Below, in pieces: positions 47,390 through 56,161 of a DNA stretch of 64,000 nucleotides. The notes beneath the pieces are model-generated. The model was not told the origin of the DNA. It did not search any database and worked only from the letters and a program-made list of their open reading frames with translations. A program made the position numbers and the translations under genes. Position 1 is the stretch's first letter. Each line of letters begins with the position of its first letter. Origin of the DNA: Oerskovia jenensis. Lineage in GTDB: Bacteria; Actinomycetota; Actinomycetes; Actinomycetales; Cellulomonadaceae. The DNA is taken from assembly GCF_016907235.1 (NCBI RefSeq), contig NZ_JAFBBO010000001.1:186001-250000 (forward strand), read 5' to 3'.

Positions 47390-47616
47390 CAAGCAGTGGG
47401 ACACCCTGCGTCCAAGTGCGCCGTCAGCTGGCCTCCGATAGTCGGGTGCATCTGCTGGTCCTGCTACCAGCGCGTCATCCGCAACGAGACCAGGACCAGG
47501 GGGCCCGGAGCGGCTCCGCAAGCGTCCCGCCCGGTCCTGGCCGACGACGGCGTACGTACTCCCCCCGCCACCCGACGCACGCTGTGCGCCCGGAGCGTCG
47601 CGTTCGCCAGCCCGGA
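47390..47616. other. Non-coding remainder of the island
   Basis: Between the IS3 remnant and the prepilin peptidase no protein-like frame is convincing. The only structure I see is a 9-bp inverted repeat CTGGTCCTG (47455-47463)/CAGGACCAG (47491-47499). No clear IS terminal repeat or target duplication was found. Confidence 0.4.
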
Positions 47617-48330
47617 TCAACCGACCAGCAGCGCCTCATCGAGCACTGCGGGACCACCGATCAGACCGACGAACGCGCCCGCGAGCATGAACGGTCCGAA
47701 CGGGATCGCGGTGCGTCGTCCTGCCCGCCCGGCGGCGAGCAGGACGACGGCCCAGGCGCCGCCGAGGAAGAAGGCCGAGCTCGCCCCCACGGCGAGCTCG
47801 GCCCACCCGCACGCCGCGAGCACCGCACCGACGAGCCCCGCGAGCTTGACGTCTCCGAAGCCCAGCCCCGACGGGGCGAGGGCCAGCAGGAAGTACGCGC
47901 CGTAGAGGCCCAGACCGCCGGCCAGGGCGCGGGCGATCGCGCCGCCGTCGGGCCCGAGGACGCTCGCCAGGCCCAGCAGCGCTACCAGGAGCGGGTACGA
48001 CGGCAGGACCAGGGCGTCCGGGAGACGGTGCGTGCGGGCATCGATCACGGCGAGCGCCGACCCCACGAGCGCGAGGTACCCGGCCGCGGGCAGCAGCGCG
48101 ACGGGCTGGCCCGCGCTCACCATCCCCGCGACGGTCGCGGGCACGGCCACCGCCGCCACCGTGAGGGCGGCGCGCCGGTGCGGGCGCACCTCGCTGCCGG
48201 CCCGGCGCCAGGCCCGGGCCGGCAGGTGCCCGGCGGACGGGCCCGCCGCTCCGACCTCGCCCGCGCTCGTCGTCACGGAACCGTCCTGCCCCGGCGCGTC
48301 GACCGGGCCCCCGCCCCCTGCGTTCGTCAC
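47617..48330 (-). CDS. Prepilin peptidase (A24 family)
   Basis: A 237-residue membrane aspartic peptidase that cleaves type IV prepilin-like signal peptides. The two catalytic Asp are in VIDARTHRLPDAL and GLGFGDVKLAG. About six hydrophobic segments follow a hydrophilic N-terminus of about 50 residues. The methylase domain of full-length PilD is absent, so it is the short TadV/actinobacterial type. GTG 48330 follows TAGGTT at 6-nt spacing. It lies opposite aroC; the pilus genes it would serve are outside the window. Confidence 0.85.
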   Translation of the reverse strand: MTNAGGGGPVDAPGQDGSVTTSAGEVGAAGPSAGHLPARAWRRAGSEVRPHRRAALTVAAVAVPATVAGMVSAGQPVALLPAAGYLALVGSALAVIDARTHRLPDALVLPSYPLLVALLGLASVLGPDGGAIARALAGGLGLYGAYFLLALAPSGLGFGDVKLAGLVGAVLAACGWAELAVGASSAFFLGGAWAVVLLAAGRAGRRTAIPFGPFMLAGAFVGLIGGPAVLDEALLVG

Positions 48331-48336
48331 CCGGCG

Positions 48337-48342
48337 AACCTA
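48337..48342 (-). promoter_or_regulatory. -10 box TAGGTT, leaderless spacing to prepilin peptidase
   Basis: On the minus strand TAGGTT ends exactly 6 nt before the GTG at 48330, with no Shine-Dalgarno sequence between. Confidence 0.45.
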
Positions 48343-48492
48343 GCGCAGCGCGCCGCGCCGGGGCAGGCGTCGTCCACAGGCCCGCCGCCTCGCTCACGCC
48401 GCCCGACGTGGCAGGCGGGACGCGACCGGGGCGCCGGTCCGCAGTGCGGGCGGGTTCGGGGGCGCGCCGCGTGACGTGGGAGGATTCTCCTC

Positions 48493-49710
48493 ATGCTTCG
48501 TTGGTTGACATCGGGTGAGTCGCACGGTCCGGCGCTGGTCGGCATCCTGGAAGGGCTGCCCGCAGGGGTCGAGCTCGTGACGAGGGACGTGCAGGACGCG
48601 CTCGCGCGCCGCCGCCTCGGGTACGGGCGCGGTGCGCGCATGAAGTTCGAGCAGGACGAGGTCCGCATCCTCGCGGGCCTGCGCCTGGGGCTGACGCAGG
48701 GCGGGCCGCTCGCGATCGAGATCGCCAACACCGAGTGGCCCAAGTGGATCGACGTCATGAGCGCGGACCCCGTGCCCGCCGAGGCGCTGCAGGTCGACGC
48801 CGGGACGGGTGACGTGCGGGAGATCGCCCGCAACCGTCCCCTGACGCGCCCCCGTCCCGGGCACGCGGACCTGATCGGCATGCGCAAGTACGCGTTCGAC
48901 GACGCCCGTCCGGTCCTGGAACGCGCCTCGGCCCGCGAGACCGCGACCCGCGTCGCGCTCGGGGTGGCCGCGGCCAAGTTCCTCGAGCAGGCCGCCGGGA
49001 TCCGCCTCGTCTCGCACGTCGTGGGCATCGGCACGGTCGACGTGCCGCAGGACGCGGCGCTCCCGCACCCCGACGACGTCGCGCGGCTCGACGCCGACCC
49101 GGTCCGCTGCTTCGACCCCGCGAGCTCCGCCGCGATGGTCGCCGAGATCGACGAGTGCCACAAGGACGGCGACACCCTGGGCGGCGTGGTCGAGGTCCTG
49201 GCGTACGGCGTCCCGTCGGGGCTGGGCACCTACGTGCAGTCGGACCGCCGCCTCGACGCTCGCCTCGCGGCCGTGCTCATGGGGATCCAGGCCATCAAGG
49301 GCGTCGAGGTCGGCGACGGCTTCCGCACCGCACGCCGTCGCGGCTCGCAGGCGCACGACGAGATCGTGCGCGGCGAGGACGGTCACCTGCACCGCCTCAG
49401 CAACCGTGCGGGCGGCGTCGAGGGCGGCATGTCCAACGGCGAGGTGCTGCGCGTGCGTGCGGCCATGAAGCCCATCTCCACGGTGCCGCGCGCCCTCGCG
49501 ACGGTCGACGTCGCGACGGGCGAACCTGCCAAGGCCCAGCACCAGCGCTCGGACGTGTGCGCCGTGCCGCCCGCGGCCGTCGTCGCGGAGGCCATGGTCG
49601 CGCTCGTCCTCGCCGAGGCCGTCCTGGAGAAGTTCGGCGGGGACTCGGTCTCCGAGGTCCGCCGCAACGTCGAGGGCTACCTCGCGTCGGTCCCCGAGCT
49701 GCTGCGCTGA
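48493..49710 (+). CDS. aroC: Chorismate synthase
   Basis: A 405-residue FMN-dependent enzyme that makes chorismate from EPSP, the last shikimate step. Signatures are [18 protein letters not shown] at the N-terminus, [13 protein letters not shown], the [11 protein letters not shown] block and [14 protein letters not shown] near the C-terminus. aroK starts 1 nt after its stop and aroB overlaps aroK, forming aroCKB. Confidence 0.97.
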   Translation: MLRWLTSGESHGPALVGILEGLPAGVELVTRDVQDALARRRLGYGRGARMKFEQDEVRILAGLRLGLTQGGPLAIEIANTEWPKWIDVMSADPVPAEALQVDAGTGDVREIARNRPLTRPRPGHADLIGMRKYAFDDARPVLERASARETATRVALGVAAAKFLEQAAGIRLVSHVVGIGTVDVPQDAALPHPDDVARLDADPVRCFDPASSAAMVAEIDECHKDGDTLGGVVEVLAYGVPSGLGTYVQSDRRLDARLAAVLMGIQAIKGVEVGDGFRTARRRGSQAHDEIVRGEDGHLHRLSNRAGGVEGGMSNGEVLRVRAAMKPISTVPRALATVDVATGEPAKAQHQRSDVCAVPPAAVVAEAMVALVLAEAVLEKFGGDSVSEVRRNVEGYLASVPELLR

Positions 49711-49711
49711 G

Positions 49712-50284
49712 ATGACCACGACCAGCGGCCCGCGCGTCGTCCTCATCGGCCCTCCCGGCAGCGGCAAGTCCACGGTCGCGAACGTCCTGGCCGAACGTCT
49801 GGGTCTCGCGGCCCGTGACACCGACACCGACGTCGAGGTCCTCGCGGGCAAGACCGTCGCCGACGTCTTCCTCGAGGACGGCGAGCCGCACTTCCGCGAC
49901 CTCGAGCGCGAGGCCGTGACCCAGGCGCTCGCGGTCCACGAGGGCGTCCTCGCCCTGGGGGGCGGTGCCGTCCTCGACGAGCACTCCCAGACGGCCCTGG
50001 CGGCCTACTCGGCCACGGGGGGCGTCGTGGTCTTCCTCGACGTGTCCCTGGCCCACGCCGGGCCGCGGGTCGGGTTCAACCAGGCGCGCCCCCTGCTGCT
50101 CGGCAACCCCCGGGCCAGGTGGCAGGCGCTCATGGAGCAGCGTCGTCCCGTCTACGAGCGGCTCGCCACGGTGCGGGTCGTCACGGACGCGCGCAGCCCC
50201 CGCCAGGTGGCCGGGGAGATCGAAGCAGCACTCGGCGGCACGTCCCAGGACGTCGCGGCCGACCAGACGAGGAGCGAGCAGTGA
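49712..50284 (+). CDS. aroK: Shikimate kinase
   Basis: A 190-residue P-loop kinase phosphorylating shikimate. Walker A is GPPGSGKST, the shikimate-binding Asp is in DTDTDVE, and GGGAVL with [13 protein letters not shown] complete the family set; the lid Arg is in [13 protein letters not shown]. The C-terminal 20 residues are dispensable-looking. Its stop overlaps the aroB GTG by 4 nt. Confidence 0.95.
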   Translation: MTTTSGPRVVLIGPPGSGKSTVANVLAERLGLAARDTDTDVEVLAGKTVADVFLEDGEPHFRDLEREAVTQALAVHEGVLALGGGAVLDEHSQTALAAYSATGGVVVFLDVSLAHAGPRVGFNQARPLLLGNPRARWQALMEQRRPVYERLATVRVVTDARSPRQVAGEIEAALGGTSQDVAADQTRSEQ

Positions 50285-51489
50285 ACGACCAGCAGACGAC
50301 CGAGACCGACGGGCCGTCCCGCGCAGCCGCGACCACCGACGTCCCGCAGGGCACCCCGGCGACCCCGGCCCGCGTGCGCGTCGAGGGCGCCCAGCCCTAC
50401 GACGTCCTCATCGGGCGTCACCTCCTGGGCGAGCTGCCCACGATGCTGGGCCCGGACGTGCGGCGCGTCCTCGTGATCCACCCGGCCGCGCTCGCGACGT
50501 CCGCGGACACGGTCCGCGAGGACCTGCTCGCGGTCGGCTACGAGGCGTACATCGCCGAGGTCCCCGACGCCGAGGAGGCCAAGACCGCGCAGGTCGCGGC
50601 GTTCCTGTGGCAGGTGCTCGGTCAGGCCGACTTCACGCGCAGCGACGCGATCGTCTCGGTCGGCGGCGGCGCCACGACCGACCTCGCGGGCTTCGTCGCC
50701 GCGACCTGGCTGCGCGGCATCAAGGTCGTGCACGTCCCGACGACGCTGCTCGCCATGGTCGACGCGGCGGTAGGCGGCAAGACGGGCATCAACACGGCCG
50801 AGGGCAAGAACCTCGTGGGCGCGTTCCACCCGCCCGCGGGGGTCCTGTGCGACGTCGCGGCCCTCGAGTCGCTGCCCAAGTTCGACTTCGTCGCCGGGCT
50901 CGCGGAGATCGTCAAGACCGGCTTCATCGCCGACCCGCGCATCCTCGAGCTCGTCGAGGAGAACGTCGACGAGCTCAAGGCATGGGGCGGGGCCGAGGTG
51001 CCTGCCTCGACGTGGGCCGTGGTCGTCGAGCTCATCGAGCGTTCCGTCGCGGTCAAGGCGCGGGTCGTGGGCGAGGACCTCAAGGAGGCCGGCCTGCGCG
51101 AGATCCTCAACTACGGGCACACCCTGGGCCACGCGGTCGAGCTCACCGAGCGCTACGCGTGGCGTCACGGCGCGGCCGTGTCGGTCGGGATGGTCTTCGC
51201 GGCCGAGCTCGCACGCCTCGCGGGGCGCCTCGACGACGAGACCGTGGACCGCCACCGCGCGATCCTCGGCAGCCTGGGCCTGCCGCTGACCTACCGCGGC
51301 GACCGGTGGGAGCAGCTCCTGTCCGCGATGCGCCGCGACAAGAAGTCGCGCGGCGACATGCTGCGTTTCGTGGTGCTCGACGGCCTGGCCAAGCCCGGGC
51401 GCCTCGAGGGCCCGGACCCTGCGCTCCTCGCGGCCGCGTACGCCGAGATCTCGATCGACGCCCCGAGGGGCGGCCCGATCGCCCTCTGA
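50281..51489 (+). CDS. aroB: 3-dehydroquinate synthase
   Basis: A 402-residue NAD/metal-dependent enzyme converting DAHP to 3-dehydroquinate. Conserved blocks: [40 protein letters not shown], the zinc ligands in [12 protein letters not shown] and [11 protein letters not shown]. The first 35 residues are an extra, Thr/Ala-rich, non-conserved segment. GTG 50281 was chosen over later codons because it overlaps the aroK stop. aroQ lies 4 kb away behind a minus-strand operon. Confidence 0.95.
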   Translation: MNDQQTTETDGPSRAAATTDVPQGTPATPARVRVEGAQPYDVLIGRHLLGELPTMLGPDVRRVLVIHPAALATSADTVREDLLAVGYEAYIAEVPDAEEAKTAQVAAFLWQVLGQADFTRSDAIVSVGGGATTDLAGFVAATWLRGIKVVHVPTTLLAMVDAAVGGKTGINTAEGKNLVGAFHPPAGVLCDVAALESLPKFDFVAGLAEIVKTGFIADPRILELVEENVDELKAWGGAEVPASTWAVVVELIERSVAVKARVVGEDLKEAGLREILNYGHTLGHAVELTERYAWRHGAAVSVGMVFAAELARLAGRLDDETVDRHRAILGSLGLPLTYRGDRWEQLLSAMRRDKKSRGDMLRFVVLDGLAKPGRLEGPDPALLAAAYAEISIDAPRGGPIAL

Positions 51490-51521
51490 CGCGCCGCCGT
51501 CGGGTCCCTGCACGGCACCAC

Positions 51522-51557
51522 CACGGCCCGCCTCCCTGTTCGGGGAGGCGGGCCGTG
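51522..51557 (+). terminator. Strong intrinsic terminator after aroB
   Basis: Perfect 15-bp stem CACGGCCCGCCTCCC/GGGAGGCGGGCCGTG with a 6-nt loop. It lies between the convergent aroB and phosphodiesterase genes and may serve both. Confidence 0.9.
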
Positions 51558-51601
51558 CGTCGTCCCGTCGCGGAGGCGCCGGGCGCGACGAGGCAGCGGC
51601 G

Positions 51602-52426
51602 TCAGCCCCAGCGGCCCCGCGCGGCCAGCACGTCGCGCAGCAGGTCCGCCCGGTCGGTCACGATGCCGTCCACGCCCAGGTCCAGCAGGCGCACCATCTC
51701 GACGGGGTCGTTGATCGTCCACACGTGCACCTGGCGCCCCGCGGCGTGCGCGGCGGCCACCGACCGGGCGTCCACGACGCTCACTCGGCCGTGGGCCACG
51801 GGGACCTGCAGGCAGTCCGCGCCCCGCAGCGCCCACGAGGCCAGGGCCCCGAACGGCCACCGGGGAGCCCCCGCCCGGGCGGCGAGCAGGAACGTGGCGA
51901 CCTCGCTCGTCCCGGTCGAGGTGGCCACCGGCCGGGTCAGGAGAGCGACCGTCCGACGACGCCGGACGGGAGAGAACGACGTGACGCACACCCGCTCGTG
52001 CGCACGGGTGCGTTCGATCGCACGGGCGACCGGCCCGACGGCGGAGTCCGCCTTGACGTCGACGTTCACGCGCAGGTCCGGCCAGGTCCCCAGGACGTCC
52101 TCCAGGAGCGGGACGGGCTCGACCCCACCGATCCGCGCGCGTCGCACGGTCTCCCAGGGCAGGTCCACGACCAGGCCCGTGCCGTCGGACGTCCGGTCCA
52201 GGCTCGCGTCGTGCAGGGCGACCGCGACGCCGTCGGACGTCGCGTGCGCGTCGGTCTCGACGTAGCGGAAGCCCAGGTCCCGGGCCGCGGCGAACGCCGC
52301 GAGCGAGTTCTCGAGCCCGTCCCGGGAAAATCCCCGGTGCGCGAGCGCCACGAAACCGATGGGGGAGTCGAGGTAGGGGTGGTGCCAGGCGCCCGGGCGG
52401 CCGCCCCGGGACTCGGGACCACTCAT
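51602..52426 (-). CDS. Glycerophosphodiester phosphodiesterase
   Basis: A 274-residue GDPD TIM-barrel enzyme. The catalytic His and metal ligands are in ALAHRGFSRDGLENSLAAF, the E-x-D pair in VETDAHATSDG, and the HD of VALHDASLDR. It hydrolyses glycerophosphodiesters to glycerol 3-phosphate and an alcohol. No signal peptide is visible, so it should work in the cytoplasm on imported or recycled lipid head groups. It is the last gene of the three-gene minus-strand operon and overlaps the hydrolase stop by 4 nt. Confidence 0.9.
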   Translation of the reverse strand: MSGPESRGGRPGAWHHPYLDSPIGFVALAHRGFSRDGLENSLAAFAAARDLGFRYVETDAHATSDGVAVALHDASLDRTSDGTGLVVDLPWETVRRARIGGVEPVPLLEDVLGTWPDLRVNVDVKADSAVGPVARAIERTRAHERVCVTSFSPVRRRRTVALLTRPVATSTGTSEVATFLLAARAGAPRWPFGALASWALRGADCLQVPVAHGRVSVVDARSVAAAHAAGRQVHVWTINDPVEMVRLLDLGVDGIVTDRADLLRDVLAARGRWG

Positions 52427-53613
52427 CGGGCGGCGCCCGCTGCGCGCCCGTCGCCCTGCACGTCGCCCTGCCCGACCCGGTCGCCGAGCCAGCCCAACAC
52501 CGCGTCCAGGTAGGCGAGCCGCGGGCCCTGCGCGGACAGCGTGAGGTCGTGCACCCCGCCCTCGATCGCCCGGACCGTCACGTCCGACCCGATGCGCGGC
52601 GCGAGCCGCTCGATCTGGGCGACGTCCAGGACCGTGTCCTGCGAGTCGAGCAGCGGGTTGTCCAGGTCGTCGGGCCCCGAGGACGCCGAGTGCGCGACCA
52701 GCACGGGGCACGAGACGTCGAGCCCCCGCGCCAGCCGTGCCTGTCCCTGCCGCACTGCGCGCAACCACCCCGCCCGCACGGGCAGACCCTCGGGACGCTT
52801 GAGCGTCGGGTCGAAGTCCCACCGGCCCCCGTTCGCGGCGAGCAGGTGCGCCGCGTACGCCGAGGGCGCTGCGCTCAGCACGGCGAGCGGAGACCACGGC
52901 CCGACGGCGTCGAGCACGCGGGTGGCGATCGTCCGGTTCAGCCAGCTCGAGTTGAGGTCGAGGAACGGCGAGTCCAGCACGAGCGCGTCGATCAGGCGCC
53001 CGTGACGGTGCGCGTGCGCCCACAACGGCGCCACGAGCCCTCCCGTCGAGTGCGCATGCACCACGACCGGCAGCCCCGGGTGCAGGCCCCGGACGGCCGC
53101 GACCGCGACCGACAGGTCCGTCGCGGGCTCCCGCAGGTCCTCGACGAAGTGCGGCACCTGCCCCGGGCGCCACGACCGACCCGCCGCGCGCAGGTCCACC
53201 GCGAAGAACGCGTAGCCCGCGTCCTCGACCGCCCGCGCGAGGTGCCCCTGGAAGAAGTAGTCGTTGTACCCGTGCACGTGCAGGAAGACGCCACGCGGGC
53301 CGTCCGAGACGCTGCCTGGGTCTGGGCCCGGCGCTCTCCGCACGAGCGTCGCGACGGGCGCCGGCGCGGGCTCGGGGACCGTCACGGGGCCAGGGTCCGC
53401 GTCACGGTCCGGGGCGGCGCTCGCGGCCCGGTGGGGCAGGGGAGGGACGAGCGCGAAGAGGCCGTTCCTCGCCGCGGGCGGAGGGCCGCCCGTGGGCAGG
53501 GTCGCGGCCTCGAACCCGTCGAGCAGCCGGTCGGGCTCCCACGGCAGCCTCGTGTCTGGCACGCCTGCTGTGCCGGTCCTGCCCGCCGTGCCTGTCATGA
53601 CCGGCTCCACCAT
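52423..53613 (-). CDS. Alpha/beta hydrolase (serine lipase/esterase type)
   Basis: A 396-residue alpha/beta-hydrolase. The oxyanion region is LHVHGYNDYFFQGHLA, the nucleophile elbow HAHSTGGLVAP (Ser at about residue 191), the acid probably the Asp in LLDSQDTVLD, and the His in EGGVHDLTLS. The fold resembles monoacylglycerol/lysophospholipase enzymes. The first 85 residues are Pro/Ala rich with no signal peptide. Next to GDPD and a transporter, it may deacylate phospholipids before the phosphodiesterase acts; this is inference. ATG 53613 has GGAGG upstream and is 2 nt from the transporter stop. Confidence 0.85.
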   Translation of the reverse strand: MVEPVMTGTAGRTGTAGVPDTRLPWEPDRLLDGFEAATLPTGGPPPAARNGLFALVPPLPHRAASAAPDRDADPGPVTVPEPAPAPVATLVRRAPGPDPGSVSDGPRGVFLHVHGYNDYFFQGHLARAVEDAGYAFFAVDLRAAGRSWRPGQVPHFVEDLREPATDLSVAVAAVRGLHPGLPVVVHAHSTGGLVAPLWAHAHRHGRLIDALVLDSPFLDLNSSWLNRTIATRVLDAVGPWSPLAVLSAAPSAYAAHLLAANGGRWDFDPTLKRPEGLPVRAGWLRAVRQGQARLARGLDVSCPVLVAHSASSGPDDLDNPLLDSQDTVLDVAQIERLAPRIGSDVTVRAIEGGVHDLTLSAQGPRLAYLDAVLGWLGDRVGQGDVQGDGRAAGAAR

Positions 53614-53615
53614 CC

Positions 53616-55079
53616 TCAGACCTCCGTGCTCGACCCTGCCGGCCCCGCGGGCGTCGTCGCGAGGTCCTTGCCGCCGTCCACGCCGTCCCCGGCGGGGAAG
53701 CGCACGAAGAGCATGAGCACGAGGCCCACGAGGATCACGGCGACGATCCCCAGGATGCCCCAGTACTGCTGACCGGACACGGCGACCATCGTCGCGAAGG
53801 CCATGGGGGCCAGGAAGCTCGCCGCGCGCCCCGTGGTCGCGTACAGGCCGAACGCCTCGGCCTCGCGGCCCTCGTCGCTGATCCGTCCGAGGAGCCCGCG
53901 GCTCGCGGACTGCGCCGGGCCGACGAACGCGCACAGCAGCAGACCCCACAGCCAGAAGACGCTCGCGCCGCCGTCGTGCTGGACGAAGACCGCGGTGCCG
54001 GAGATGACGAGGCCCACGAGCGAGGCGAGGATCACCCGTCGCGGTCCGATCCTGTCGTCGAGCCAGCCGGCCGCGATCGTGGACAGTCCCGCGACGACGT
54101 TCGCCGCGATCGCGAACACGATGACCTCGCTCGCGCTGAAGCCGAACGTGCCCGACGCGATCACGGCACCGAACGTGAAGACGCCCGCGAGGCCGTCGCG
54201 GTAGACGGCGCTCGCGACGAGGTAGCCGAGCGTCGAGCGGCGGGTGCGCCACAGGTGCACCAGGTCGCGGCCGAGCTTGCGGTAGGCGCCGACGACGCCG
54301 ATCGGGGTCGAGCCGCCGCGGCGCGGTGACTCGGGGACCGCGAGGAGCACGGGGATCGCGAACACCGCGAACCACACGGCGGACAGCAGGACGCTGACGC
54401 GGATGTCCAGGCCGTCGGCGCCCGTGATCCCGAACCAGCCGACCTCCGGGTTGATGAAGCCGACGAACAGCACGAGCAGCAGCACGATCCCGCCGACGTA
54501 CCCGGCGCCCCACCCGATGCCGCTGATGCGCCCGATCGTGCGCGGTGTGGAGATGTCGAGCAGCAGCGCGTTGTACGCGACCGAGGCCAGCTCGAAGAAG
54601 ACGTTGCCCGCCGAGAGCAGCACGATGCCCAGGATCACGGCGTCGGACAGCGACCCGGGGGTCGGCTGCACGAAGAACATCGCGACCATGGCCGCGACGG
54701 TCGCCGCGGTGTTGACCCCGAGCCACACCTTGCGCCGGCCCGAGGCGTCCGCGAGCGCCCCGAGCGCGGGCGCGAGCAGCGCGATGAGGGCCCCGGCGAT
54801 GGTGAGCCCCCACCCGAGCCAGGCAGTGTGGTCGGCCATGACTGCCTGGGGGTCGGCCGCGCCGGCCTCGACGAACGCGTCGCTCGTGATCCAGCGCGTG
54901 AAGACGAAGGTCGTGACGACGGCGTTGAACGCGGCCGACCCCCAGTCCCACAGGGACCAGGCGAGGACCTGGCGGCGACCGACCGCAGGACGGGGCGCGG
55001 GGGAGCCGTGGCCTGCGTCGGGGGCGCTGGGGGCGTCGCCGTCGGATGTGGCGGGGGTCACGTTCGTGTGATCAGGCAC
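53616..55079 (-). CDS. UMF1-type MFS transporter (Atg22-like)
   Basis: A 487-residue major-facilitator protein of the UMF1/Atg22-like family, with 12 predicted helices. The family start WSLWDWGSAAFNAVVTTFVF is present, as are the MFS loop ALGALADASGRRK and the second-half GPAQSASRGLLGRISDEGREAEAF. The transported molecule is unknown; related proteins handle small amphipathic metabolites. Its GTG follows TACGAT by 6 nt. It heads the operon transporter - hydrolase - GDPD. Confidence 0.88.
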   Translation of the reverse strand: MPDHTNVTPATSDGDAPSAPDAGHGSPAPRPAVGRRQVLAWSLWDWGSAAFNAVVTTFVFTRWITSDAFVEAGAADPQAVMADHTAWLGWGLTIAGALIALLAPALGALADASGRRKVWLGVNTAATVAAMVAMFFVQPTPGSLSDAVILGIVLLSAGNVFFELASVAYNALLLDISTPRTIGRISGIGWGAGYVGGIVLLLVLFVGFINPEVGWFGITGADGLDIRVSVLLSAVWFAVFAIPVLLAVPESPRRGGSTPIGVVGAYRKLGRDLVHLWRTRRSTLGYLVASAVYRDGLAGVFTFGAVIASGTFGFSASEVIVFAIAANVVAGLSTIAAGWLDDRIGPRRVILASLVGLVISGTAVFVQHDGGASVFWLWGLLLCAFVGPAQSASRGLLGRISDEGREAEAFGLYATTGRAASFLAPMAFATMVAVSGQQYWGILGIVAVILVGLVLMLFVRFPAGDGVDGGKDLATTPAGPAGSSTEV

Positions 55080-55085
55080 GCGCGC

Positions 55086-55091
55086 ATCGTA
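55086..55091 (-). promoter_or_regulatory. -10 box TACGAT, leaderless spacing to UMF1 transporter gene
   Basis: On the minus strand TACGAT ends 6 nt before the GTG at 55079, without a Shine-Dalgarno sequence. Confidence 0.5.
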
Positions 55092-55207
55092 GACCGTCCG
55101 GCGGGCGTGGAGGTGAACGCCCAGGGGACGGGGCCTGCTGTACGGTCGGGGCACCTTGCCCGGCCGCGCTGCGGCGGCCGGTGCCCCGTGCAGAAAGGGT
55201 GGCGTTC

Positions 55208-55573
55208 GTGGGAGATCGAGCGGAGGGCGACGGCCCCGGCGGACGTGCCCTGGCCATGCCGACGCCCGAGTACCCGGGCCGAGCCCCGGTCTGGGAGAAC
55301 TACGTCGTCGCGCAGGTGGCGCAGGCGTCGCTCGGGCTGGTTCCTCGCAACGCGGTCGCACTGGGGGTCCGGGTCGACGGGTACGACCTCACGCTCCTCG
55401 GCGTGCTCGAGCGACGAACCGCGAAGGCTCAGGAAGATCTCGAGGAGATCGTCGACGAGCTCGAGATGCTGCTCGGCCCCCGTCCCCGGGTCGAGCTGTC
55501 CGTGGAGGTGCTGGCTCGGCGCGAGATCTGGCGCCATCGCGACGTTCGCTGGACGTTCCTGGCTCGTTCGTGA
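55208..55573 (+). CDS. Uncharacterised actinobacterial protein
   Basis: A 121-residue protein I cannot assign to a named family. From about residue 20 it reads PGRAPVWENYVVAQVAQASL, then VRVDGYDLTLLGVLERRT, an acidic helix DLEEIVDELEMLLG, and ends REIWRHRDVRWTFLARS. The pattern, two beta strands around an amphipathic helix, suggests a small alpha/beta domain; the composition is that of a real gene. I use GTG 55208 with AAGGG upstream; ATG 55256 would remove 16 residues. TACGGT at 55141-55146 may be its -10 box. It lies between the transporter promoter and aroQ. Confidence 0.6.
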   Translation: MGDRAEGDGPGGRALAMPTPEYPGRAPVWENYVVAQVAQASLGLVPRNAVALGVRVDGYDLTLLGVLERRTAKAQEDLEEIVDELEMLLGPRPRVELSVEVLARREIWRHRDVRWTFLARS

Positions 55574-55619
55574 GCCGGCCGGGCATGGACGGTCACGGCC
55601 ACGGCCGCGCCCTCCCCGC

Positions 55620-55625
55620 TAGGCT
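55620..55625 (+). promoter_or_regulatory. -10 box TAGGCT, leaderless spacing to aroQ
   Basis: TAGGCT ends 6 nt before ATG 55632, and no Shine-Dalgarno sequence is present. Confidence 0.5.
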
Positions 55626-55631
55626 CTGCGC

Positions 55632-56078
55632 ATGACTCGTGTCCTGATCCTCAACGGTCCCAACCTCGGTCGCCTGGGCGTCCGCGAGCCCGACGTCTAC
55701 GGCGCGGCGTCCTACGCCGACCTGGTCGCGGCGGGGGAGCGCTGGGGGGCGGAGAACGGCCTCGAGGTCCAGGTGCGTCAGACGGACGACGAGTCGGAGC
55801 TGGTCGGGTGGCTGCACGGTGCGGTCGACGACGGCGCGCACGTGGTGCTCAACCCCGCGGCGTTCACGCACTACTCGTACGCCCTGCGCGACGCGGCGGC
55901 GCAGGTGACCAAGGCGGGCCTGCTGCTGGTCGAGGTGCACCTGAGCAACCCGGCCGCGCGCGAGGAGTTCCGCCACAACTCGGTCATCGGCGGGGTGGCG
56001 ACGGGGACGGTGGCCGGGTTCGGGTTCGACTCGTACCGCCTGGCGGTCCTCGCGATCGTGTCGAAGCTCGCGGTCTAG
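55632..56078 (+). CDS. aroQ: Type II 3-dehydroquinate dehydratase
   Basis: A 148-residue dodecameric enzyme converting 3-dehydroquinate to 3-dehydroshikimate. [16 protein letters not shown] (catalytic Arg and Tyr), [16 protein letters not shown] and [15 protein letters not shown] carry the active-site residues. It is 4 kb from aroB but in the same aromatic-pathway neighbourhood. An inverted repeat of the next gene's operator follows its stop and may double as its terminator. Confidence 0.95.
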   Translation: MTRVLILNGPNLGRLGVREPDVYGAASYADLVAAGERWGAENGLEVQVRQTDDESELVGWLHGAVDDGAHVVLNPAAFTHYSYALRDAAAQVTKAGLLLVEVHLSNPAAREEFRHNSVIGGVATGTVAGFGFDSYRLAVLAIVSKLAV

Positions 56079-56098
56079 GACTCCTCAAGTGGTGGGGC

Positions 56099-56116
56099 TT
56101 GATTCCCACCCATCAA
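56099..56116 (+). promoter_or_regulatory. Operator half 1, TTGAT-N8-ATCAA
   Basis: Palindrome TTGAT-N8-ATCAA. The arms extend outwards to a 10-bp stem GGGGCTTGAT/ATCAAGCCCC (56094-56121), so it may also act as terminator of aroQ. Confidence 0.6.
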
Positions 56117-56126
56117 GCCCCAGCCA

Positions 56127-56155
56127 TTGATCATGAGGGATCAAGCGTCTACCGT
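56127..56155 (+). promoter_or_regulatory. Promoter of the SatD-like gene with operator half 2
   Basis: -35 TTGATC (56127-56132) and -10 TACCGT (56150-56155) with a 17-bp spacer. The same -35 is the left arm of a second TTGAT-N8-ATCAA palindrome (56127-56144), whose centre is 28 bp from that of the first. A factor bound there would block RNA polymerase. The -10 ends 6 nt before the ATG; GGAGGG fills that gap. Confidence 0.7.
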
Positions 56156-56161
56156 GGAGGG

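Noticed and set aside
47301-48474. Plus-strand frame opposite the prepilin peptidase
   Set aside because: The product is low-complexity Arg/Gly/Pro sequence, and the minus-strand prepilin peptidase explains the region.
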